Both the position numbers and the translations under genes were made by a program. From Cryptomeria japonica (taxonomy: Eukaryota > Streptophyta > Pinopsida > Cupressales > Cupressaceae), in contig NC_081412.1 in the NCBI RefSeq assembly GCF_030272615.1, forward strand, positions 343,287,870 through 343,351,869: DNA of 64,000 bases, written 5' to 3'. Shown in pieces: positions 10,794 through 23,055 of the stretch; positions within the stretch are counted from its first letter, which is position 1; each line of letters opens with the position of its first letter. The notes beneath the pieces were generated by a model, which was not told the DNA's origin, did no database searches, and saw only the letters and a list, made by a program, of their open reading frames with translations.

Positions 10794-13116
10794 TGTTATC
10801 ACTAAGGTTTTCACCCCTAGATAATCCTAGACTCAGCTAACCTGTGACACATGGGACTACTTTCAGGTTGTGGATACCCTATAATGGAAGTAGACCTCTA
10901 GAGAGGGTTGGTTCCCTTTGAATTTTCCTACAACTACTAATTTTTTACAAGGAAAATGGGTAGAAGGATGCCTTGAAAATGAAACCTACACTAACTTTAG
11001 GTGATGCACCAAGATGTTTTGTTTTTTGGTTTTAAAGGTGACTGGTTACAACTAAATCAACTCGGAAAGCAACTTTTGTTCACAACCTATTCATTCTCAC
11101 GTGGACCATAAACATTTCATATGCAAGTAACTTGTTGTAGTTTACATAAAGATGGCATGAATTCATACACTATTGTTTGTTGGAATGAAGTTTCTACACA
11201 ACTACAACCTAATCAACACATAAACTACTTGCCAAATAACATGATATAAATGAAATGAAACCAAAAGAATTTAAAATTCAAATAAATTCCTCAAAAACCA
11301 TGTAAATATCATGAATTTGATAAAATAATAAGCAAGAACAACAACTTTCTCATTGATATTGAAGAACCCTTTGGTTACAATACATGCAAATATTCAACAA
11401 AACTCAAAAGTTTTGAGTTATAATACTGATATCTCTATTGTACATATAGGGAAAAGAAAGAACTAACTATGCAAATGAATGAAATTTCCTTTTATTGAAA
11501 GCTACTCGTAAATTTTGAAATTTGAAAAATTGGCTCTCTTTGGATTCTAACTAAACTTATTTGATGAGTTGGCTTCTCCTTGTCCTCTTAATCAGGTCTC
11601 AACTAAAACAACCCCCTTGAAATCAGGATAAGGTTTTTTGGGCGAGCATATTTGAAAATCTCATAAAAAAGGGATACAATTGAAGTGTAAATGTTGTTAA
11701 TGCTTTTAAAATCCTCCTTGATATATGTCTCACCCATGTGGGGGCTTATACTAACAGTGAACTGCTGATTTGACCTATAAAACCTCCTATTTTTCAGGTC
11801 TTTGAATGATGACCTTTTTGAAATTCAAAATTCAAAATTTAAAGCTTACTATCAATGAGCTTTTAAACAAGTGTTCACTGCAATCTTGAGGGTTTGTTCC
11901 TTTAGACTATGCTAGAGATCATTGCTCCTTGAGAATGAATTGCTTCTATAGGTCCTTTATCTCTAATAGTCACTCTATGACCTTTGTCTTTGTCACTAGT
12001 CACTGCTATTTTTGAACACTTTGTTGTTGGTTATGACTATCATCTTTGTGCCATGATTACACTCTAAAATAATTACAAGCTCCCTCATTCTTACCACAAA
12101 AATTTGTATTTGGTTAATCCTAAATTGGTGTTGTTCTTTTCTTTATTGCCCTGGGTGTGCTTTCTAATCTTTGTGAGACTATTATATTAGAGGTGGTTAC
12201 CTTAAATGACAATAAGGTTACCACTATGTCCTTGATTTCCATAATTGTATCCACAGTCTTACTGCTCTGTCACCCATTTGGATTTTCCTTAACTGTTCTA
12301 AGATTAGTCCACCATCATTCTCACCTTCCTCTCAATGAGTTGTTTTCTAACTATTGGTTTGCTCCATTTGACAGTGAGTTGGAATCACCATATTTTCTAT
12401 GAACATGCCCTCTACTTTGATGATCTTTGTGTTTGAAATAGTGGCATTTCTTCTCAAAATTGTTATCTCTTACTATACCCTGACATTGGCCTTGAAGAAT
12501 TTATCACTTGAAGGATTGGACTCATATTTTTTAGTGACCTTGGGATTGTGGCATGACTATCTTCATTGTACGATGACTTTTTCCTTCATTGATGCATTGT
12601 TCTTATCTCAAATAAAAATTACTAATCTTCAATATGATTTGAGATGGTCTTCAATCATTACAAACAGTGGCTTCCAATTTCATTTTATGGGATGCTCTTG
12701 GACTACAAACCTATCATTTGCATGTATTTGAACATTTTCACATTCCTATTATACTTTATCCTCCCATTTACCTCTGTCTCTTCTTCTTTGAAAGTATCCT
12801 TGGGTTGTTATCTCAAACAAAAGATATACTCTATCTCTGATAACTGTATTTTATATAAATACCCAACCCATGGCCATGGTCTTAATGGTGAGAAAGTATC
12901 CTAGGTCTTTGCTCTTGAGCCTTGTTGATTGTCATTCTTGTTTCTCTTTTATATACTAGAAAGACCATACAAGATCTTATGCTTTCAACTTTTCAAGGTT
13001 GTGTATTGTCAATGTTGAGGGTTACCTTCTAAGGATCACTTTCTTTGAAAGTATCTTTTGCTTTCATTGTCTCAGAAGATTGTGTTGCTCTGAATGTTCA
13101 AGGATCATGTCCACTT
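10794..13116. repeat. Diverged Tat/Athila-like LTR, copy B
   Basis: It starts TGTTATCACTAAGG and repeats the landmarks of the family: ACATGGGACTACTTTCAGG, a GTAGACCTC block, GGTGATGCACCAA, an A-rich section with AAACTCAAAAGTTTTGAGTT, then a long T-rich section. It abuts copy A directly with no coding interior between them. The right edge is taken as the start of the Copia-type LTR at 13117 and is uncertain. Confidence 0.5.
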
Positions 13117-14660
13117 TGTTGGAAAAAGATACTGCATTGATGAACATATGTTGTTATTGATGGCAACTTGAGTCATATGTCCAATTTGCAGTTCATGATT
13201 CATTCATATTGAAAGATTGATTGAGGTCCGGTGAGAAGAACAGGTCATCTGACAGAGTGTATAGTTTTGTGGTTGGAGATTCAGTTGTATTGAGTATTTG
13301 GTGTTGTGAATCTTGGAAATGCATTATGGATGTGTAAATTGCCCTATTCCAAGTTTGTGTGCTCTGGTGTTGAGAGTTGAGTGTGTTGGAGGATCTTATA
13401 GAAAAGTTTCTAGTTAGAACATTGTTTATTAACAGTAACGTGTGGATATTCTTTGTCAGGATCATGCAGAGTGATTTTGGTGATTGTTTGTGTGTTCAAG
13501 GTCAGTGAGCTAACATGTGGACAATTTGTTTTGGTTCGTATGGTTATTTTGGATCAGATTGAGCCGACTTGGGTAACACATTTCATTTGCATGTTATGCA
13601 TTTTTTGGGCTGACATGAAATGGATCTAATTTGATGTTGCAAATATATTACACCAATTAATTTTATCATTTTTTATAATGGTGGATATGTGTGAAGTTTT
13701 TATGAGTGATTGTATGTAGTTTCGTGTGTGTGGTTGAAGGATTTGTGCTTCGAAATACAACAGAATATCATAGCAAAGCAGTGTTGTAGGACAAAATATT
13801 TTGTTCTTAATCAAAAAAAAATTTGGCATTTGTAGATGATGCTTATCAGTTCAGACATTCTAATTATTATATGTAATCATTTTGTATGGTAGTGAGCCTT
13901 CTGGGGTTGTAGCCCTTATTGTAATTTGAGCAGTGAACTCTAGGCAGTGTGCCTGAATGCATGTGCATTCCAATTATGTAATATTTTTATACTTCTAACA
14001 AGGTATATTAGTATTGTGGGTCTCAATTAGTCCAAGGGGTTGAGCTTAACTGGTTAAAACACTGGGTTCTCACTGTGGAGACCCAAGTTCAATTCCCAAT
14101 AGGGACATCTAAAAGTGGAATTATAAGCTATGAATCTTGGTGTTCCATAATGGGGAAGGTCTGGGGTCAATGTAATCAAACATAATAATAATAATTCAAC
14201 ATATTGCGGCTATGGCCTATTACCTATCAAAAAAAAAAAAAAGTCCAAGGGGTTGAGCTTAATTGGCTAAAACATTGGGTTCTCATTGTGGAGACCCAAG
14301 TTCAATTCCCAATAGGGACATCTAAAGTGGAATTCTAAATTGTGACTCTTGGCCTTCCATAATGGGGAAGGTCATGGGTCAATCTAATAATAATAATAAT
14401 AATTCAAAATATTGCAGCTATGGCCTATTACCTATAAAAAAAAAATATTGTGGGTCTCAATCCCACCGTGGTTTTTCTCTTAACCGGGTTTCCACGTAAA
14501 AAGCCTAGTGTTATGGTGTTATTGTTATTTGCTTTGTGTTTCTACACTTTGCTTTTATTCATCTACATTAAGTGGTTTAGAGGACAAATTAAGAAAGTTA
14601 AAATTGTCGAACACTAACTCACCCCCCCCCCTCGTAGTGTTCCTTGATTCCATGTCATGA
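13117..14660 (+). repeat. Copia-type LTR remnant, probably solo
   Basis: It begins TGTTGGAAAAAGATAC and carries the R/U5 landmarks shared by the Copia LTRs in this window: TTGAGCAGTGAACTCTAGG (13926), ATGCATGTGCATTCC (13957), CCCACCGTGGTTTTTCTC with GGGTTTCCACG (14463-14493), and a C-run before its end (14621-14632). No PBS or coding region follows. I could not find matching 5-bp flanks, so it may be truncated. A SINE dimer is inserted in it at 14028. Confidence 0.6.
14012..14461 (+). mobile_element. tRNA-derived SINE dimer with 16-bp duplication
   Basis: Two SINE monomers (about 14028-14241 and 14242-14445) lie head to tail. Each starts AGTCCAAGGGGTTGAGC and carries an A-box-like TGAGCTTAACTGG (14041; 14254 in the second) and a B-box-like AGTTCAATTCC (14086; 14299). 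A non-tRNA body ends in a TAA repeat, GCTATGGCCTATTACCTAT and poly(A). The pair is flanked by TATTGTGGGTCTCAAT at 14012-14027 and 14446-14461. Removing the insertion restores a Copia-type U5 sequence like that at 17083-17110. One duplication around both monomers suggests that the dimer inserted as a unit; insertion of one SINE into the tail of another is the alternative. Confidence 0.85.
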
Positions 14661-14714
14661 CCCAATTCAGACCACCTAGTTAGATTACTTTTATATGCCA
14701 GATACTTATACTGT

Positions 14715-16049
14715 TGACATTTTTGCACATGATGAATTTGACTAGATTATTGATATAATGATGTTAGATGATAATATGTTGTTTAATGATATTTATGATG
14801 TTTTAGTTATTTAATGATGATGGATGCTATTTATGATGTTTAATGTCATTTTAATGTTGAGGTTTAATGTTATTAATAATTTTATTAGATTTTTAATGTA
14901 ATGATGTATATAATATTTTTTTTTTATCATGATCTGATGACTTTTTGTTGAGTATAAGTTGGTTGTAGGTTGATTGTCAAAGGTGGACATATGACAAAGG
15001 AGGAGTTTTCTAGCTTGCCGATAGTGACCTACGGAATGGGACCATGTGCAAAAACACAATTAGATAACAATTAAATAAATCAAACCTTGAAATTAAAATA
15101 AATAAATCAATGTTAGAAATTAATTGAATAATTAAAATATAATGATTATTTGATAATTAATTTTTTTTTAAATATACATATAATAAATAAATACTATTTA
15201 AGAGATGTAATAAATAAAGTATAATATTTAAAATATTTAAAATTATAAATTAAAATAAAGAGATTGATTAAAGTAAAGAAATAAAATAAAATAAATAAAA
15301 TAATCAATTTAGTCGAAAGTTAGAATGTTTGTAATTATAATATTGTAAAATTTCACATGCGTGATTTTAATATTTAAAGAAAAATAATAAATATCGAAAT
15401 TTGAGAAAATTATATATTAAAAAAATATAAACAACATGCAAGGGTATTGCTAAATAATAATAGAATAGAGTATATATTTGAAATTAAAATATAATCAGGC
15501 AAAAATTAATAAAAGACCAAAGATCTATTTTCAAAAAAAAATTAAACCTTGAATGCATGAGATATGCAAATTTGTTGAATTCATGCATTTGGAATTGTAA
15601 TTAGCTAAGTTTTATTTTTAGAGCTCATTATTAAATTATTTTTAATTCATGCATTAATAGAAACTTAGTCTTATAATTTATAAATATGGGATTTGTCTAG
15701 CCTATTTCACACATCAAGCTGGCTGGAAATTTTATTATCTTTTCTTTGCAAATTTTGGTGAAGCCACCATGTGAAGAAGGTCGAATCCCATTTGTAAAAA
15801 TGCCTCTCTCTTATCTCCTCACATCCAGTTCATTTATTTGACATGTTTTTATTTGGAGTTTTCAATTACACTCTTTCTTATCTATGTTTGCTAATATCTT
15901 AAATTGATTTCTTGGCATCAATTTATTCTGATTGTATGTTGAGGTAAAAGGAAATAAGTTTGTGAGGGGGAAACATGAACACTATTTGTTTTGTCTTCCA
16001 TCAACTTTACCCACCTTCCACACCTTTCTTCCCACGCCTAGACAGTTCC
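14715..16049 (+). repeat. Left LTR of Gypsy element, part 1
   Basis: It starts TGACATTTTTGCACATG and matches 27782-29115 almost base for base for over 1.3 kb: the TGATGATGGATGCTATTTATG block, the GTATAAGTTGGTTG block, the long AAATAAAT-rich section and the TGAAGAAGGTC block. It is interrupted by Copia-1 at 16050 and resumes at 23056. Together the two parts make an LTR of about 2.1 kb. Confidence 0.85.
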
Positions 16050-17288
16050 TGTTGGATATGGTTGTTCATTGTTGCTGCTAGGATATGTTGTTGTCATTGA
16101 TGTCAATATACTCCTATGAATTATTCCAGTGAGTTTGGGAAGGTCTTCTGGTCTGGTTTTGTATTTTGGTTTTGTTGATCACTATTTTGCAGAATTTGGT
16201 ATTTCCTCCGGTATATTCCGGTGTGATCAAATCATGTGCTAAGGCTTTGGGATATTATTTGGGATGATCTTGTGTATCTTCATTTCAAATGGTTTGTGAT
16301 TTGGTGACCCGCAAGTTATCTTTCTTTGTGGTTGTTGTTGATTGGTTGTGTTCTTGAGCTTTCTGATGTTGATCGATGAAGAATTGATGTGTTGTTGGTG
16401 CAGCTATTGGTGATGATTCTAACATGATTGCTAGTGTTTCCTAGTCATGTCCTATTTGTTTTGGTGATCTGCATTGATCGTTGTGCGAGTTTTGGGTGGT
16501 TTTCATCAACCGGTGATTATTTTTCATGTTATACAACATTTCTGATTATGTAGTGTGTTGCAGTTGATCTTGGCATGGTGGATGTGATCATTTGGGAATT
16601 TGAATTAGTTCCATGATATGTAATGTAAATCATTATATCAATCTAGTGATCGATCTTTGTATCATGTAACGTAATTTTGTGAGTTGAGGGTTTAGCGGAC
16701 CTTGTTATTAAGGTTAATGAATTGTATGTTTAGGTGAGTTATTCACTTAGTTTTTGTGTCAGTATCGTGTCTGCATTATCAGAGAGAGGTGAATGTGCAA
16801 ACAATAAATTTATCATTTAGTGAAGTGTTGAAGTGAGATTGGTATTGCAGGGCAGACAATTATGTTTAACCAAAACTGTCATCAGGCATTTCTAGATGCT
16901 ATCATTGTAGTTCATTTCTTCCGGATTGTAGTATGAATCATATTGTAAGTTAGTGAGACTTCCTTGAGGGTTGTAGCCTTCTAGGAAAATATCTTTTCAG
17001 AGGTTAGCTATAGGCAGTGTACCTAAATGCATGTGCATTCCCCATTGTAATATTTTTCACATACTATTGCAAAGTATCATCTTACTGTGGGTAGGTTCCC
17101 ACAGTAGTTTTTCCCTTAACCAGGATTTCCACATCAAAATCTTGGTGTTGTATGTTGTGCTATTAATTTTCCTATCTATTTATTGCTGCAGTTTATCAAT
17201 TTGTATTTTGGAGTTTAATTTTTTATATCTAGGGAAGATTGATTCACCCCCCGCTCTTCTTAGTCTTTCTTCTTGACTTCTACTAATA
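16050..17288 (+). repeat. Copia-1 5' LTR
   Basis: It starts TGTTGGATATGG and ends CTACTAATA just before the PBS. It pairs with 21810-23055. Shared U5 landmarks are GGCAGTGTACCT, ATGCATGTGCATTCCCC, GTTTTTCCCTTAACC and a CACCCCCC run near 17246. Divergence from the partner is clearly above 10% in the first 200 bases. Confidence 0.85.
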
Positions 17289-17289
17289 A

Positions 17290-17303
17290 TTAGTATCAGA
17301 GCT
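17290..17303 (+). other. Copia-1 primer binding site
   Basis: TTAGTATCAGAGCTAG follows the LTR end. It matches the plant initiator-Met tRNA PBS TTGGTATCAGAGC with one change, so reverse transcription was primed by that tRNA. Confidence 0.8.
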
Positions 17304-17344
17304 AGATCCTATGATAAAAGCTTAATTGCTTGAGGAGATCCGGG

Positions 17345-18420
17345 ATGGTATCTCAAGGTATTCTTTTCAAGAAGGACAGTCTAAGGTTTGATGGAAGTAA
17401 CTATACTGTATGGAAGAGCTGGATAGAGGTGCACTTGAAATGTCTTGGAGAGGATTACTGGAAGATTACTAAGAATGTCTATGTTGTTCCTTAGAATGGA
17501 CCATATACTCCTGATGAGGTTAAGGAAGCAGAATATAACATCAGAGCGAAGTAAGAATTTCTTAGTGCCCTAATTGATTCTGAAATGACAAATATTATGG
17601 GACTTCAAACCGTACATGAGATCTTGAAGAAGCTTGAGATCCTGTATGAAGTTAATAATCAAGTAAAAATTTCTAAGTTGCAGAGTTTGAAAGGAAAGTA
17701 TGAGCATTAAAAATGGGAGATGATGAGAACATACATGTTTATACATGGCTAAGGTGAATGAACTTGTCCTTGGTATCAGACGTGTCGATGAAAAGATTGA
17801 GGAATATGAGATTGTTGCTAAAGTGTTGAGATCTTTGCATCCTGCTTATAAACATAAGGTTGCCACTATTGATGAGATATGGAGTGTGACTACAATAACA
17901 AGAGATGTGTTTGTTGAAAAACTTGTTGCATTTGAGCTGAGCAGATTTGGAGAATCACATAGAAATTCTAAGACTGCATTTAGAGCATCAACATTTGTAT
18001 CTAGTAAGCAGAAATATGATCCTGATGAGTGCAGGATATCTAGATATGAAAAATAAAGAAGAGAGATAGCAGAGAAAGAAAGATAGCTTGATCAGCTTGA
18101 AGCATTGATTGCCTAGATTGCCTAAAGGTGTCGGCAAGTATGATGGAAAGTTGCCCTTGAAATGTTTTTCTTATAATAAGATAGGACATTTTTCTTCTAG
18201 ATGCCTTGAGAGAATGGCTAAGTATGACAGACATGATAAGTTTGATAAGCATGATAGGAATGATAGATATGATAGATATGAGAAGCATGAAAAATATGAT
18301 AGGCCTTATAAGTCTAACCAGAAGTTTAGAAACCAGGAAAACTATTATTATGTTGTAGATGAAGGTGTTACAGATGATGAATCAAAAGGAGATGAAGTTA
18401 TGTTTATTGCCATTAAAGAA
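17345..18420 (+). pseudogene. gag: Copia-1 gag (broken)
   Basis: Encodes the capsid/nucleocapsid polyprotein remnant. The ATG at 17345 gives MVSQGILFKKDSLRFDGSNY, the usual start of the plant Copia gag domain (DUF4219/UBN2 family): a LRFDGSNYTVWK motif, then a helical region (LRSLHPAYKHKV). A zinc knuckle at about 18154 reads CFSYNKIGHFSSRC; its second cysteine is tyrosine. After it comes a D/K/R/H-rich tract made of repeated (K/R)HD(K/R)xD units. TAG at 17492, TAA near 17551 and a frameshift near 17705 break the frame. Confidence 0.82.
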
Positions 18421-18783
18421 GATAGACCTGTACCTATTGATTCCACTAGTTGTTCAATTGAGGAGAAAGCTTTGGCTGGTAAGGTAGAAGAAAAGGGTGA
18501 ATGGGTGATTGACAATGATTGTTCACATCATATGACCGGTGATAAAAGAAAATTTGTAAGAATAGAAAAGTATGATGGTGGAATAATTAGATTTAGAGAT
18601 GACAAAGCTTGTGTGATCCATGGAAGAAGTTTTATTTCTTTTGATAGTAAGCATAATACTGATGTTGTCTTGTATGTGGAAGGTTTAAAGCATAATATTT
18701 TGAGTGTTGGACAAATGGTTGATAAGGGTTATGATCTAGAATTCAAGGATGGTAAGTGCAAGATCTTAATGCCTCTGGTATAG
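18421..18783 (+). pseudogene. Copia-1 protease remnant
   Basis: Aspartic protease domain that would cleave the polyprotein. The signature region reads WVIDNDCSHHMTGD where Copia elements have DSGCSHHMTG, so Ser-Gly of the active site has become Asn-Asp. Downstream GLKHNILSVGQMVDKGY is the conserved C-terminal part of the domain. The frame joins gag upstream. Confidence 0.8.
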
Positions 18784-19790
18784 AGATTGCATCCCGAACT
18801 AAGAGTGAAGGTAACATTTTTCATTTGAATGCTGGTGAGAAAAGTTGATTGATTGTTAAGATAGATGAGATTTGGTTGTGGAATAGAAGAATGTGTCATG
18901 TAAACTTTGATTCATTGATTAAGATCAGTTCTACACAATTTGTTAGAGATCTACCTAAGATTGTTAAACCTGTTAATCCAGTATGTAAGGAATGTTAGTT
19001 GGGTAAGCAAAAAAGGATTTCTTTCAAGAGTAAATAGTATACATCTGATGGACTACTAGATCTTGTGCATACTCACCTGTGTGGATCCACAAATGTTAGA
19101 AGTGTGCAGGGTGATAGATACTTTATGTTGCTAATTGATGATTATTCTAGGATGATGTGGGTTGTTTTTTTGAAGGAAAATTAAGAAGCATTTGAGAAAT
19201 TTAAGATGTTCAAAGATAAAGTTAAAATTGAGACCGGATTGAAGATGAAGTGTTTGAGATCTGATAGAGGTGGAGAATTCTAGATTCCAGTGAGTTTAGT
19301 TCATTCTATGAGATGCATGGAATCAGAAGACAACTATTCTACTGCTAGAACCCCATAGCAGAATGGAGTTGTTGAGAGAAAGAACCATATTGTTTTGGAT
19401 GCTACAAGAACTATGTTGATTGAAGGAGATGTTCTGAAGGTCTAATGGAGAGAAGCTATTAGAACTGTTGTTTACACACAAAGTTCATATCAAAAGTGAT
19501 ACCAATAAGACTCCTTATGAGAAATGGTTTGGTAATGTTCCTACTGTGAAATATTTCAAAGTTTTTGGTAGCAAATGTTATATTAAGAGAGATGAGGATA
19601 TTAGAAAGTTTGATGCTAGAAGTGATGAAGGTATCTTTTTAGTATATTCTACAAAATGTAAAGCCTATCGGTGTTATAATAAGAGACTGAGAAAGATGGT
19701 TGAGAGTGAAAATGTGAAGGTGGATGAGAACCTTGGGAAAGAGATCAGAGTTATGATATTGGTCAACATATTGTTTTAGCTCCTATTCAA
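18784..19790 (+). pseudogene. Copia-1 integrase (broken)
   Basis: GAG-pre-integrase zinc region (WLWNRRMCHVNFDSLIK, then CKEC) and integrase core. The first catalytic Asp is lost (LVHTHLCG where LVHTDLCGP is expected). The second is present in LRSDRGGEF, and the Glu is present in QNGVVERKNH. TAG interrupts at 18996, 19035 and 19356, TAA at about 19182, and there is a frameshift near 19280. The C-terminal part (TPYEKWFGNVPTVKYFKVFG) is open from about 19468 to 19779. Confidence 0.85.
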
Positions 19791-19989
19791 CCTGAAGAGC
19801 CTGAGAAGATTGATCTGGTAGAGACTATTAATCCAGATGTTGCTACTGACTAGGAACCTAAGGATCAGAACAAACAAAAGACTCTGAGGTATGTTAAATT
19901 GAATCATTCTGAGAATCAGATTATTGGTGATAATAATAAAGGTGTGATGACTAGAAGAAGGTTAGCTGTAGAAGAAGTATGTTTGATTT

Positions 19990-20840
19990 CTACTAAAGTT
20001 GAACCTAAAGATGTTGTTGAAGCTTGTAAAGATTATATCTGGATAAGAGCCATAGAAGAAGAGTTAGATCATTGAAAAGAATAACACTTGGGAACTTGTG
20101 CCAGGATAAAAATGTTATTGGTACTAAGTGGGTTCTTAGGAACAAATTGAATGAAGTTGGTGAAGTAGTCAGACATAAAGCTAGACTGGTCTGTAAAGGA
20201 TATTCACAGCAAGAAGGAATTGATTATGAAGAAACTTTTTCTCTGGTTGCCAGAATTGAAGTTGTTAGACTATTACTTGCTTATGATACTTATAAAGATT
20301 TCAAAGTATATCAGATGGATGCCAAATATGCATTTTTGAATGGTGATCTAGAGGAAGAAGTGTACATTGAGCAACCTGATGGATTTTCACTATCGGATGA
20401 TGGAGACATGGTATGCAAATTGAAGAAAGCTCTTTATGGATTGAAACAAGCTCCTAGAGTCTAATATGCTAGATTAGAAAAATACTTGTTAAAATTGGGA
20501 TTTACTAAAGGTGTTGCTAGTAGTATATGTACTTTAAGATTGAAAATAATAACATTCTGATTGTTGAAGTCTTTGTTGATGACATTATTTTTGGTGGTGA
20601 TGATGATATGAGTATGAAGTTTGTAAGTGATATGTAGAAAGAATTTGAAATGTCTATGATTGGTTAGATGAAGTTTTTCTTAGATTTGTAGATTGCATAG
20701 ACAGAAAAAGGTGTATTCATATCTCAAACTAAGTATGTGAAGGAACTATTGAAGAAGTTTGGATTAGATGATTCCAAATCAGTTGGAACTCCTATGGTGA
20801 CTGGTTGTAAATTGTCCAAAAATATTGAATCTCCAAAAGC
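19990..20840 (+). pseudogene. Copia-1 reverse transcriptase (broken)
   Basis: RNA-directed DNA polymerase domain. Motifs in order: [68 protein letters not shown] and the catalytic FVDDIIFGG. TAG replaces expected CAG at 20635, 20665, 20689 and 20698, and TAA replaces an expected Trp near 20462. A small frameshift lies near 20520. Confidence 0.88.
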
Positions 20841-21484
20841 TAATTAGAGTTTGTACAAATCTATGGTTGGTGGACTGCTATATCTTACTCAGACTAGGCC
20901 TGACAATATGTATGTTGTCTATATGGTTGCTATATATCAAGTTGATCCAAAGGAGAGTCATGCCACTACTATTAAGAAGATATTCAGATATCTAAAGGGA
21001 GTTGTGGATTATGGTTTGTGGTATCCAAAGAATGATGCTTTCATGTCAGTGTGCCTACACTGATGCAGATTGGGTTGGTGATATTGATGATTGGAAGAGT
21101 ACTACCGGTGAGGATTCTTTGTAGGTAAGAAGTTAGTTTCATGGGCTAGCAAGAAACAAGATTCAGTATTATTATCTACTGTTGAAGCTAAGTACATTGT
21201 TGTTGCTATTAATTACACTCAAATAGTTTGGATGAAGTAAATGTTGAAAGATATCAGAGTTATTCATGATGATCCTACTGTTATATACTGTGATAATTTC
21301 AGTGCTATAAACATGTCAAAGAATTCAATACAACATTCAAAGACTCAGCATATATCAATCAAATATAATTACTTAAGAGAGCAAGTGAGTGAAGAGAAGG
21401 TGAAGCTAGAATATGTATCTATAAAGGAACAAATTGCTGATTTTTTACTAACCCTTTGCCTACAGATACATTTATTTACTTGAG
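20841..21484 (+). pseudogene. Copia-1 RNase H (broken)
   Basis: Starts near SLYKSMVGGLLYLTQTRPD and continues through FRYLKGVVDYGLWYP, ADWVGDIDDWKST, LVSWASKKQ, STVEAKYIVVAINY and YCDNFSAINMSKN to VSIKEQIADF. TAG at 20845, a frameshift near 21050-21120 and TAA near 21238 break it. The usual TKPL end is shifted out of frame near 21445. Confidence 0.83.
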
Positions 21485-21797
21485 AGACAAGTTAGGGGTA
21501 TCCACCCCTCCTGGTGAGAACTAGATGTATTGACTTGTATCGATCTGGTGGATTTCAGAGCCTTATTATTTTATCTGGATTGATGAGTTGGTGTTGCTCC
21601 TTTGCCAGAGTAGTCTTTGTTTTAGGGGGAGGGAGTTTGGTTTTTTGTTTTGGAGATCTTTGGAGTTGTTTTCAAAGGGTGAGAGAGATCATGTGAAAAA
21701 CTACATTATCTATCTTGATCTTAGGGGGAGTTTGCTAGTGATATCTTCTTTCTTTGCATTGACTATTTTTCACATTTCATATGTTGCCATCAATGCC

Positions 21798-21809
21798 AAA
21801 GGGGGAGAG
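21798..21809 (+). other. Copia-1 polypurine tract
   Basis: AAAGGGGGAGAG lies directly before the 3' LTR, preceded by GTTGCCATCAATGCC, a block repeated before the LTRs of the other Copia elements here. Two similar tracts (TTAGGGGGAGGGAG near 21622, TTAGGGGGAG near 21720) lie upstream in the same untranslated stretch. Confidence 0.8.
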
Positions 21810-23055
21810 TGTTAGATATGGTCTTTCATTGCTTCTGATAGGATATTTTATTGGGATTGATGTCAACATACTCATGTGATTTATTTTGGTGATTTTGGGA
21901 AGATCTTCTGATCCACTTTTGTAGTTTGGTTTTGTTGATCACTATTTTGCAGAATCCGGTATTTTCTCTGGTATATTCTAGTGTGATCAGATCTTGTGCT
22001 CAAGCTTTGGGATATTGTTTGGGATGATCTTATGTATCTTCATTTTAGATGATTTGTGATTTGGTGCCCCACACGTTATCTTTCTTTGTGGCAGTTGTTG
22101 ATTGGTTGTGTTCTTGAGCTTTCTGATGTTGATCGATGAAGATTTGATAAGTGGTGTTGGTGCAGCTGTTGGTGATGATTCTAACATGCTTTCTTTTATT
22201 TCCTAGTTGTTTCCTATTTGTTTTGACAATCCACAATGATTGTTGTGTGAGTTTTTGGTGGTTTTCATCAACCGATGATGATTTTTTATGTTATGCGATA
22301 TTTCTGATGGTGAAGCTTGTTGCGGTTGATCTTGGCGTGATTTCTGGTGGATGCGATCATTTGGGAATTTGAATTAGGTCCATGCTATGTAATGTAAATC
22401 ATTATATTGATCTAGTGATCAATCTTTTTATCATGTAATGTAATTTTGTGAGCTGAGGGTTTAGCCGACCTTGTTATCAAGGTTCATGAATTCTATATAT
22501 AGGTTAGTTGTTCACTTAGTTTTTGTGTCGGTATTATGTCTACATTATTAGAGAGAGGTGAATGTGCAAACAATAAATTTATTATTCAGTGAATTGTTGA
22601 AGTGAGATTGGTGTTGCAGGGTAGGCAATTGTGCTTAACCGAAACTATCATCAGGCATTTGTAGATGCTATCATTGCAATTCATTTCTTCTGGATTGTAG
22701 TCTGAATCATATTGTAAGTCAGTGAGACTTCCCTAAGGATTGTAGCCTTCCGGGAAAATATCTTTTGAGCAGTGAGCTCTAGGAAGTGTGCCTCAATGCA
22801 TGTTCAGCCCCCATTCTAATATTTTTCACATACTACTGCAGAGTATCATCTTACTATGGGTAGGTTCTCGCCGTGGTTTTTCCCTTAACTGGGTTTTCTA
22901 CGTCAAAATCTTGGTGTTGTGTGTTGTGATGTTAATTTTCCTATCAATTTATTGCCATAGTTATCAATTTATATTTTGGAGCATAATTTTTTACATCTAG
23001 GGAAGACTAATTCACCCCCCCCCTTCTCAGTCTTCCTTCTTGATTGTTACTAATA
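21810..23055 (+). repeat. Copia-1 3' LTR
   Basis: It starts TGTTAGATATGG and ends GTTACTAATA. Collinear with the 5' LTR throughout, including GAGCAGTGAGCTCTAGG (22767), TTTTTCCCTTAACTGGG (22876) and a C-run at about 23014. Confidence 0.85.

Larger units (their letters stand above)
16050..23055 (+). mobile_element. Copia-1, full-length but dead Ty1/Copia element
   Basis: The element has two LTRs, a PBS, a gag-PR-IN-RT-RH order and a PPT. It interrupts the Gypsy left LTR. The flanks are GTTCC (16045-16049) and GTTTC (23056-23060), a 5-bp duplication with one change. The intact site survives at 29118 (GTTCCCACACCTTTCTTAAA). All coding parts contain stops, ten of them TAG at expected CAG codons, plus frameshifts. 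It cannot be autonomous. Confidence 0.88.

Noticed and set aside
4573-13116. Host gene with introns
   Set aside because: Landmarks in the same order as the LTRs at 43600 and 59536 explain the region, and no exon-like frame or splice pattern is consistent.
14028-14100. Possible real tRNA gene
   Set aside because: A- and B-box-like motifs are present, but the sequence does not close into a cloverleaf with an acceptor stem, and poly(A), TAA repeats and a long duplication mark a SINE.
14811-15059. Minus-strand frame, repeated at 27918-28124
   Set aside because: Its conservation is explained by both lying in the two LTRs of the same Gypsy element.
18200-18300. Short D/K/H repeats as a CRISPR-like or regulatory repeat
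   Set aside because: They are codon-level repeats in the basic tail of the Copia-1 gag; no spacers, and the DNA is plant.
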